DNA of 8,891 bases, taken from contig FR895561.1 in assembly GCA_000434435.1 (NCBI GenBank), positions 1 through 8,891 of the forward strand, written 5' to 3'. Below, in pieces: positions 1 through 4,162 of this stretch. The notes below the pieces were generated by a model. That model saw only the letters and a list, made by a program, of their open reading frames with translations. It searched no databases and was not told where the DNA came from. Position 1 is the stretch's first letter. Each line of letters starts with the position of its first letter. Made by a program: the position numbers and the translations under genes. The stretch comes from Firmicutes bacterium CAG:475. GTDB lineage: Bacteria > Bacillota > Clostridia > Christensenellales > CAG-917.

Positions 1-187
1 CGGCGGTAGGGGAAACACGTGAGGAAGGGGGAAATTGCAATTAGGGTACACGCACTTTATGCATTTTTTAGGAAGTTAACGACTGCGCTATTTGGATGAA
101 GAACAAGAAAGAGCCTGCCAACATAGACAGGAGCGTACTTTGGGTACGTGACTGTTTTGAAGTGAAAAACAACTCTTTGAGATTGTT
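1..187. other. Gene-free flank downstream of dnaN with degenerate repeat unit
   Basis: Bases 1-310 contain no credible gene. The left 84 bases are purine-rich and include a small palindrome, AATTGCAATT (33-42). From about 85 a repeat unit begins that recurs 109 bp later. Inside it is a hairpin CGTAC-TTTGG-GTACG (about 134-148), flanked by AGACAG and CTGTTT, which can pair around it. The 5-nt loop and flanking stem match the architecture of the better-formed unit at 188-312, although the sequences differ. A short minus-strand reading frame across 88-273 is made of this repeat and is not considered a gene. Confidence 0.55.
85..115 (+). repeat. 31-bp imperfect direct repeat, copy 1
   Basis: This stretch matches 194-224 at 27 of 31 positions, and the shared core GATGAAGAACAAG is identical. 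The copies are 109 bp apart, and similarity continues weakly upstream (GTTAA) and into the central hairpin downstream. It marks the start of a degenerate tandem unit. Confidence 0.8.
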
Positions 188-312
188 AAGAAAGCACTAT
201 TTAGATGAAGAACAAGGAAGAACCACTTGAACGAAAGCCCTAATGTACATGTAGTACATGAGCTGACGGACAAGTGGCTCTGACGCAGTTATTCGCTAAA
301 TAGTGCTTTCTT
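188..312. repeat. 125-bp nested inverted-repeat element abutting dnaN stop
   Basis: The outer arms are a perfect 17-bp inverted repeat, AAGAAAGCACTATTTAG at 188-204 and its complement at 296-312. A second stem pairs ACCACTTG (222-229) with CAAGTGGC (271-278). A third pairs ATGTAC with GTACAT around a 5-nt loop (about 243-259). The internal loops between stems are roughly symmetric (AACGAA opposite GACGGA), as expected for a folded RNA or cruciform rather than random sequence. The right arm overlaps two bases of the dnaN stop codon. Read from dnaN, the hairpin ends in GCTTTCTT, so it may double as the dnaN terminator, but the U-tract is weak. It could be a MITE-like mobile element or a structured RNA; no transposase is nearby. 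Confidence 0.75.
194..224 (+). repeat. 31-bp imperfect direct repeat, copy 2
   Basis: Second copy of the 85-115 repeat, with four substitutions. It lies inside the nested inverted-repeat element: its first 11 bases belong to the outer arm and its last bases start the second stem. Confidence 0.8.
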
Positions 313-1411
313 AGCCGATGACACGCAAAGGAAGAATAAGATACAACCACCTGTCACCTTCGCCCTTGATTATTCCCGGAGCGGTGGAAGTGGTGAAGTT
401 GAGCGTCACAAACGGCTCGTCGATTGCATGCATACAGTCGATGATATATTTGGAGTTGAAACCGATTGTGAGGTCCTTGCCTTTGAGGCCGATGGTTACT
501 TTTTCGTTGATTTCGCCGTCGTCGCTGTGAGCGTTGAGGGATATCGTATCCTCTTTGATTTCCATCTTCACGTAAGATTTCTTTTCCGCGCGGTTGATGA
601 GCGACACACGATCGATTGCGTTTTCAAAGAGCTTTTTGTCGATGGTAACTTCGGTTGTAAAAACACCGGGGATAATCTTTTCGTAATTGATATAATCCTC
701 GCCGATAAGTCTTGTGACGATCTTGGTGTGGAAAAGGTCAACCATGATGTAGTTTTTCTCAACGTACACGGTGATTGTTTCCTCGCCGTCGTCAATAAGA
801 CGAGCAAGCTCGTTCATGCTCTTTGCGGGCACGATGATTTTGTCGATAACGCCGTTGTTTTTGATTTGTGCTTTTGCAAGCGCAAGTCTGTATCCGTCGG
901 ATGCCACGGCTTCGACTTCTTCGTCTTTCACATTAAGACAAACGCCGCGAAGGGAAGGTCTTGCCTCGTCAACGGCAACGTTGAATATAACTTTTGAAAT
1001 AATGTCTTTAAGCTCTTTTTTGAGGATGATAAAAGAGTTTTGAGTGTCGACTTCTTTGAATACAGGATATTCGTCGGCGCTCATGCACTTGATTTGAAGT
1101 TCACTGTCAAGATACTTTATGACGAGTTTCGAGCTGTCCGTGCCGTCGAGTTCGACTTGTTCTTCTTCGATTTTCTTTGCGTAGTCAGCAAAGAGCTTGC
1201 CGGGAACGACGATTTCGCCTTCGATAAGCACTTGTGCGTTGATTTTCTTTTCGATTGCAAGTTCGAGATCGGTTGCGAAAATGGTGAGAGTATCACCGAG
1301 TGCGGTGAGTTTCACACCGTCGAGAATAGGATTGTTTCTCTTTATAGGAAGAGCTTTTACAACTTTTGCGAGAGCATCGCTCAATTCGTTTCCTTGACAA
1401 ATAAGTTTCAT
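311..1411 (-). CDS. dnaN: DNA polymerase III beta subunit (sliding clamp)
   Basis: This 366-residue protein is full length for the bacterial beta clamp, which forms a dimeric ring on DNA and tethers the replicative polymerase and its partners. Three clamp domains of about 120 residues each can be followed. Recognisable family positions include VDEARPSLRGV (147-157, second domain), SDGYRLALA (171-179), VPAKSMNELARLI (194-206), TRLIGEDYINYEKIIP (233-248), GFNSKYIIDCMHAI (317-330) and the C-terminal YLILPLR (357-363). The usual protein ends at or just after this last motif; here VIG is added. The ATG at 1411 is supported by the conserved MKLICQGNEL start and an AGGCGG ribosome site three bases upstream. 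dnaA is not adjacent: the upstream gene is a metal exporter, so dnaN appears to be transcribed alone from its own promoter. The stop codon overlaps the inverted-repeat element. Confidence 0.98.
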   Translation of the reverse strand: MKLICQGNELSDALAKVVKALPIKRNNPILDGVKLTALGDTLTIFATDLELAIEKKINAQVLIEGEIVVPGKLFADYAKKIEEEQVELDGTDSSKLVIKYLDSELQIKCMSADEYPVFKEVDTQNSFIILKKELKDIISKVIFNVAVDEARPSLRGVCLNVKDEEVEAVASDGYRLALAKAQIKNNGVIDKIIVPAKSMNELARLIDDGEETITVYVEKNYIMVDLFHTKIVTRLIGEDYINYEKIIPGVFTTEVTIDKKLFENAIDRVSLINRAEKKSYVKMEIKEDTISLNAHSDDGEINEKVTIGLKGKDLTIGFNSKYIIDCMHAIDEPFVTLNFTTSTAPGIIKGEGDRWLYLILPLRVIG

Positions 1412-1450
1412 ATTCCGCCTATATATTTCTATATTGTTTTATTTTTAATA

Positions 1451-1479
1451 ATGATAACATAAATAAGCAATGTTGACAA
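1451..1479 (-). promoter_or_regulatory. Predicted dnaN promoter (extended -10)
   Basis: On the minus strand, TTGTCA (1474-1479) is followed after exactly 17 bp by TATCAT (1451-1456). The -10 is preceded by TGT, giving an extended TGnTATCAT element. Each hexamer differs from consensus at one base. Transcription should start near 1444, giving a leader of about 33 nt to the dnaN ATG. The -35 lies inside a TTGTCAACA 9-mer that recurs upstream, so a DNA-binding protein on that motif could compete with polymerase. Confidence 0.65.
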
Positions 1480-1622
1480 GTGGAAAATAAAACCTCAACC
1501 ACAATCTCTTGCAATCCAAAATATTTTTTATCGCAAGATATTGGAAAATCTCGTTTATTTTCTGTTGATAAAACCTATCTGGTTGTCAACATACCGTGTT
1601 TAGTTGTACACCTTTGTCAACA
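1471..1622. other. Cluster of DnaA-box-like 9-mers upstream of dnaN
   Basis: TTGTCAACA occurs at 1471-1479 (minus), 1583-1591 (plus) and 1614-1622 (plus), and TTATCAACA at 1563-1571 (minus). The last differs from the classical DnaA box TTATCCACA at one base, the others at two. The copies at 1563 and 1583 face each other within an imperfect hairpin, with GTTGA and AACC pairing GGTT and TCAAC (1564-1590). The 225-bp spacer between dnaN and the exporter gene is AT-rich. This could be part of an origin or a DnaA-regulated promoter region. TTGTCAACA also contains TTGACA read backwards, so some copies may simply be promoter-like sequence. Confidence 0.35.
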
Positions 1623-1636
1623 CGCTTGTGCGGATA

Positions 1637-2653
1637 TCAAAAATTCAGGCTAGAAAACGAGAATATCAGCGAGAAAATATATCCTAACGCAAGGCTTATG
1701 ACAAACGTCGCGCCAAAAACCGCAAGGTTTCGTTTTGTGTGCTTTACGTCCTTGAAAAGATATACGAACGCAATGCCGGCGTTCATGCAAAGTCCGCCAA
1801 GCGTCGCGCCGAATCCAAGCCCGCCCATAATATAAAGTTCGCTTATAACAACGGATGAAACGCAGTTCGGAATTGCACCCACGATAACTGCAAGCAGGGG
1901 AGCGAGATATTTGTTTGACGAAAGGAAAGTTATCAGGTTTTCTTCGCCGACTTTATATACGATTATTCCGAAAATAATATTTACGACAAGTACGTAAACG
2001 AAAATTTCCAAAGAGTGAAGAAACGGATGTATCAAAAATCTGTCGATTTTCTCTTGTTTTGCCGATTTTTTAGGCGTCTTTCGAGCGTCTTTTTCTTTTT
2101 GTTTTTCATCGTTGCTTTCACCTTCGAATTTTTCACATTCTCTGCAATCGTCGCACGTGCAGGACGGTTGATTTTCCTGTGTTTTTTCGACGAGTTCCGC
2201 ACCGTCGCATTCGGTGAGTTTTATCTTGTATTCTTCATTACAATGCGCAACGTGATGTTCGACTTTCTTTCTGTTTTTTGAAAGTATAAGATCTATCGTA
2301 TATCCGAAAACAAGTCCCAAAACAAATTTCAGCGCAATTAGCGGAAGCACGTGCAACGCTTTTTCGGGCGTGCCCAAAAAGATAGGCAAAGCCTCGTCGC
2401 TCGTTGCAAGATATACGCCAATAAGCGTTCCTACGGTGATGTGCCTTTTTTGATACAGGTCGGTTGCAACCACACTGAATCCGCATTGCGGCAATAAGGA
2501 TATACTCACTCCTATCAGTGGAGCAAGTTTGCCCTTGAACGATATTTTTTCTGACAGTTTCGGCTCGATAAGCGCAATGACGTATTGAAAAACAACCACC
2601 ACCGCAAATATTTTCAAACTGTCAAGCAATGCGTCTATAACAACTTCTTTCAT
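1637..2653 (-). CDS. Putative 10-TM metal/metalloid exporter (ArsP_2-like)
   Basis: The 338-residue membrane protein resembles the putative 10-TM heavy-metal or arsenic exporter family (formerly DUF2899), whose members are also annotated as manganese transporters. Two hydrophobic halves (about 8-125 and 208-334) carry matching motifs in equivalent places: LLPQCGFSV (53-61) and AIPNCVSSV (260-268), an internal duplication typical of transporters. The first half also has TSDEALPIFLG (84-94). Between them lies a charged, probably cytoplasmic linker (about 126-205) with HHVAHC (133-138), C149 and a CTCDDCREC cluster (165-173), a plausible metal-sensing or metal-delivery site. The linker then becomes Lys/Glu-rich. 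The ATG at 2653 has no Shine-Dalgarno sequence but lies just downstream of a TATAAT box, suggesting a leaderless mRNA. No arsR-type regulator is adjacent, so the true substrate cannot be read from context. Confidence 0.82.
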   Translation of the reverse strand: MKEVVIDALLDSLKIFAVVVVFQYVIALIEPKLSEKISFKGKLAPLIGVSISLLPQCGFSVVATDLYQKRHITVGTLIGVYLATSDEALPIFLGTPEKALHVLPLIALKFVLGLVFGYTIDLILSKNRKKVEHHVAHCNEEYKIKLTECDGAELVEKTQENQPSCTCDDCRECEKFEGESNDEKQKEKDARKTPKKSAKQEKIDRFLIHPFLHSLEIFVYVLVVNIIFGIIVYKVGEENLITFLSSNKYLAPLLAVIVGAIPNCVSSVVISELYIMGGLGFGATLGGLCMNAGIAFVYLFKDVKHTKRNLAVFGATFVISLALGYIFSLIFSFSSLNF

Positions 2654-2662
2654 AACAAATTT

Positions 2663-2691
2663 ATTATATCACGTTTCGCACGATAAGAAAT
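2663..2691 (-). promoter_or_regulatory. Predicted exporter promoter, likely leaderless
   Basis: On the minus strand a perfect TATAAT (2663-2668) is preceded by TGA, giving an extended -10. The -35 region 17 bp upstream (ATTTCT, 2686-2691) is poor, as is usual when an extended -10 is present. Only nine bases separate the -10 from the ATG at 2653, so transcription would begin at or within a few bases of the start codon, and no ribosome-binding site is seen. Confidence 0.6.
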
Positions 2692-2730
2692 ATTTTTTTA
2701 TAAACAATGCCAAAATTATTGTGGATTATC

Positions 2731-2782
2731 ACAAAACAAAAAACTGCCGGTTTATTGATTAAAAATATAAAATCGGCAGTTT
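2731..2782 (-). terminator. Intrinsic terminator of the TIM-barrel gene
   Basis: AAACTGCCG (2741-2749) pairs with CGGCAGTTT (2774-2782), and the stem can be extended by a G-U and three A-U pairs around an AT-rich loop. Read on the minus strand, the hairpin is followed by a T-rich run (2731-2740). It sits about 70 bases beyond the stop codon of the TIM-barrel gene, separating it from the exporter promoter. Confidence 0.8.
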
Positions 2783-2854
2783 ACATTATAAAAGTGTATA
2801 TTTAAAATATTGTTTATGCTAAAAATCACACAATTTAGATACGATTATTTCAAT

Positions 2855-3532
2855 CTATTCTTCTCTGTATTTAGACATCATTTCTTTAAATAAGTCTTGT
2901 GTCGAAGGCGGTGTGTAGGTGATAGCGTTTGCGCCTGCATTGATTGTCTTCATTATACTTTCTTCGGATTTTCCGCCCGATGCGATTATCGGAACGTCGG
3001 GAAATTTTCTGCGTATATCGGCAACCACTTTCGGAGTATCTTGCGCGCATGCAACGTTCAAAATAGTTGCGCCTGCATCAAGCCTTGCTTGTATATCGGT
3101 GTCTTTTTTCGTTACAGTTATTATAACGGGAATATCAACCGCCATAGCCACTGCGGATAAGTTTAGATTTGAAACCGGGCCGTTCAAAACGACACCCATT
3201 GCGCCTTGCGATTCCACGTCTTTTGCGATGGCAACCGTCCTCAATCCTTTTGTCGTGCCACCACCGACTCCGCAAAATACGGGGATATAAGAAGCCTTGA
3301 TTATTGCGTCGCTTATCACTTGTTGAGGAGTGAAAGGGTAGACGGCAAACACCGCGTCGGCGTCGCAATTGCGTATAATCGCCAGATCTGTCGTAAAAAC
3401 AATGCTTTTTATTCTCCGTCCGTATATCACGATACCGCTTGCGGTTCTGATACAAGGCGGCATTTCCAAAATATTGTGACGAAGCCTTGTGCTTATTTTC
3501 GGCGCAGAGGTTTTTCTTTCTTTTTCTTCCAT
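2855..3532 (-). CDS. TIM-barrel-like protein of unknown function ('hydrolase' family)
   Basis: The 225-residue protein resembles a conserved Firmicutes (beta/alpha)-barrel family often labelled only 'hydrolase'. Its biochemical reaction is not known to me. Alternating beta/alpha segments are clear: SGIVIYG (32-38), SIVFTTDLAIIRN (43-55), AVFAVYPFTP (60-69), IPVFCGVGGGTTKG (83-96), GAMGVVLNGPVS (110-121), IPVIITVTKKD (134-144), GATILNVA (154-161) and PIIASGGKSEESI (181-193). The Gly-rich IIASGGKS loop near the C-terminus is where barrels of this type often bind a phosphate group. There is no signal peptide, so it is probably cytoplasmic. The open frame continues upstream to 3673, but that extension is hydrophobic and AT-rich. 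The ATG at 3532 is preferred because it follows an AAAGAGG ribosome site by six bases and begins where the family's sequence begins. It appears monocistronic. Confidence 0.85.
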   Translation of the reverse strand: MEEKERKTSAPKISTRLRHNILEMPPCIRTASGIVIYGRRIKSIVFTTDLAIIRNCDADAVFAVYPFTPQQVISDAIIKASYIPVFCGVGGGTTKGLRTVAIAKDVESQGAMGVVLNGPVSNLNLSAVAMAVDIPVIITVTKKDTDIQARLDAGATILNVACAQDTPKVVADIRRKFPDVPIIASGGKSEESIMKTINAGANAITYTPPSTQDLFKEMMSKYREE

Positions 3533-3538
3533 AACAGA

Positions 3539-3543
3539 CCTCT
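3539..3543 (-). promoter_or_regulatory. Ribosome-binding site fixing the TIM-barrel start
   Basis: On the minus strand AGAGG (within AAAGAGGTC) lies six bases before the ATG at 3532. This decides against the longer reading from 3673, which has no such site. It is the best Shine-Dalgarno sequence in the window. Confidence 0.8.
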
Positions 3544-3666
3544 TTCGTAAATTATTAATTAATAAAAAACATACAAGTGTTAAAAAACTATTAAAGTTCC
3601 AAAAATCGGTTTTACGAGGCGCGAGCAAAAATAATAAATAGATTGGTGCATAAATACAAAAAATTG

Positions 3667-3695
3667 TTGACAAATTCTCTCGAAAAGATTATTAT
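3667..3695 (+). promoter_or_regulatory. tRNA-Asn promoter
   Basis: A perfect TTGACA (3667-3672) and TATTAT (3690-3695) are separated by exactly 17 bp. Transcription should begin near 3702, about 16 bases before the mature tRNA 5' end. A strong consensus promoter is usual for stable RNA genes. Confidence 0.8.
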
Positions 3696-3717
3696 AAACA
3701 AGCATTGAAAAACAAAT

Positions 3718-3793
3718 GCCTGTTTAGCTCAGTCGGTAGAGCATTCGGCTGTTAACCGAAGTGTCGGGGGTCCGAGTCCCTCAACAGGCGCCA
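3718..3793 (+). tRNA. tRNA-Asn (anticodon GTT), CCA encoded
   Basis: The 76 bases fold into a complete cloverleaf. The acceptor stem pairs GCCTGTT with AACAGGC, with G as discriminator and an encoded CCA. The D stem pairs GCTC with GAGC. The anticodon stem pairs TTCGG with CCGAA around CTGTTAA, with GTT at 34-36, reading AAC and AAU. The variable loop is GTGTC. The T stem pairs GGGGG with CCCTC around the loop TCCGAGT. That loop has C at position 55, where almost all tRNAs have U (pseudouridine), although G18G19, T54, C56, G57 and A58 are kept. The gene has its own promoter and terminator and seems to be a single-gene unit. Confidence 0.95.
3765..3793 (+). repeat. tRNA 3'-end direct repeat, left copy
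   Basis: The 29 bases covering the T arm, acceptor 3' strand and CCA of the tRNA-Asn recur exactly at 3953-3981. Flanking bases on both sides differ, so identity stops at the tRNA end. Confidence 0.95.
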
Positions 3794-3794
3794 A

Positions 3795-3822
3795 AAAAGG
3801 ACGCATAAGGCGTTCTTTTTTT
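3795..3822 (+). terminator. Terminator directly after tRNA-Asn
   Basis: AAAAGGACGC (3795-3804) pairs with GCGTTCTTTT (3810-3819), with one G-U pair and a 5-nt loop, followed by further T residues. It begins one base after the encoded CCA. It lies inside the interval bounded by the tRNA 3'-end repeats. Confidence 0.85.
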
Positions 3823-3952
3823 ATTCTGCCGTTGTTGAGGGGGACACCCTGACGCGCGAAACATCGCTCGTCGGCGCATTGCGCCTCGACACTTCTTCCG
3901 AAGTGGACGCTCGAAAAAACGATAAATAAATTTATCTTCCTTCGCTACTACA

Positions 3953-3981
3953 CGGGGGTCCGAGTCCCTCAACAGGCGCCA
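3953..3981 (+). repeat. tRNA 3'-end direct repeat, right copy
   Basis: An exact 29-bp copy of the tRNA-Asn 3' end, including the unusual C55 and the CCA, lies 188 bp downstream of the first. No D or anticodon arm precedes it, so it is not a functional tRNA. Its own terminator follows. Confidence 0.95.
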
Positions 3982-3990
3982 TTAGGGAAT

Positions 3991-4022
3991 AAAACGAACA
4001 CCTCGAGTGTTCGTTTTGTTTT
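3991..4022 (+). terminator. Terminator after the second tRNA-end copy
   Basis: AAAACGAACAC (3991-4001) pairs perfectly with GTGTTCGTTTT (4007-4017) around CTCGA, and is followed by GTTTT. It starts ten bases after the right tRNA-end repeat. If the interval before it is an insertion, this would be the original terminator of the tRNA gene. Confidence 0.85.
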
Positions 4023-4084
4023 ATACCAAGAAAATTTTTAAGTTGAGAATGTTTTTCCCTAAAAAAAAGTAAAACAAACTATTA

Positions 4085-4112
4085 GAAGAGAAAAATCATT
4101 GTTTTTTTCTTC
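4085..4112 (+). repeat. A/T-rich 11-bp inverted repeat upstream of ABC-F gene
   Basis: GAAGAGAAAAA (4085-4095) pairs with TTTTTTTCTTC (4102-4112), with one G-U pair and a 6-nt loop. It lies upstream of the predicted ABC-F promoter, so it would be an operator-like site or remnant unless transcription starts further upstream. Confidence 0.4.
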
Positions 4113-4127
4113 ATTAGAGATATTTTA

Positions 4128-4156
4128 TGGACTTAAAATCAAAAATAAGATAAAAT
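4128..4156 (+). promoter_or_regulatory. Predicted ABC-F promoter, likely leaderless
   Basis: TGGACT (4128-4133, four of six consensus matches) and TAAAAT (4151-4156, five of six) are 17 bp apart. The -10 ends six bases before the ATG at 4163, so transcription would start essentially at the start codon. Nothing like a properly spaced Shine-Dalgarno sequence is present; the only purine motif, AGG, is almost touching the ATG. Confidence 0.45.
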
Positions 4157-4162
4157 CTAGGT

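Larger units (their letters stand above)
3794..3981. mobile_element. 188-bp insertion-like interval at tRNA-Asn 3' end
   Basis: The stretch 3794-3981 is bounded by the two 29-bp tRNA 3'-end repeats, the arrangement produced when an integrase-driven element recombines into a tRNA gene and restores it. It holds the tRNA's present terminator, a GC-rich core (about 3843-3913) with two adjacent hairpins (GGCGC-ATT-GCGCC and CACTTC-TTCC-GAAGTG), and an AT-rich inverted repeat, GATAAAT-AA-ATTTATC (3921-3936). TGTTGAGGG (3833-3841) is also complementary to the tRNA 3' strand. No integrase or other gene fits. It may be a deletion scar, a very small non-autonomous element, or a relic of a second tRNA-Asn. 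The remaining bases to 4162 hold a terminator, an A/T hairpin and the ABC-F promoter. Confidence 0.5.

Noticed and set aside
88..273. 61-residue minus-strand reading frame downstream of dnaN
   Set aside because: It is composed of the 109-bp repeat units and their hairpins, lacks a ribosome site and has no protein-like pattern.
222..278. Hammerhead-like ribozyme suggested by GAAA and CTGACGG motifs around the middle stem
   Set aside because: Only one closed hairpin lies between the motifs where two are required, and the conserved A of CUGANGA is replaced by G.
85..312. Integron attC array or CRISPR
   Set aside because: There is no GTTRRRY/RYYYAAC pair bounding cassettes, and there are only two imperfect repeats without uniform spacers.
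428..997. 189-residue plus-strand frame opposite dnaN
   Set aside because: It is antisense to a certain gene, and its composition follows the complement of dnaN codons.
1564..1590. Hairpin between the exporter gene and dnaN as a transcription terminator
   Set aside because: Neither strand has a T-run after the stem, and it is better explained by two facing TT[AG]TCAACA motifs.
3533..3673. Upstream extension of the TIM-barrel protein giving 272 residues
   Set aside because: The extension is AT-driven and hydrophobic, lacks a ribosome site, and the ATG at 3532 has an excellent one.
3781..3972. 63-residue minus-strand frame across the tRNA end and the interval
   Set aside because: Both ends are the complement of tRNA sequence; it is a chance frame through GC-rich structured DNA.
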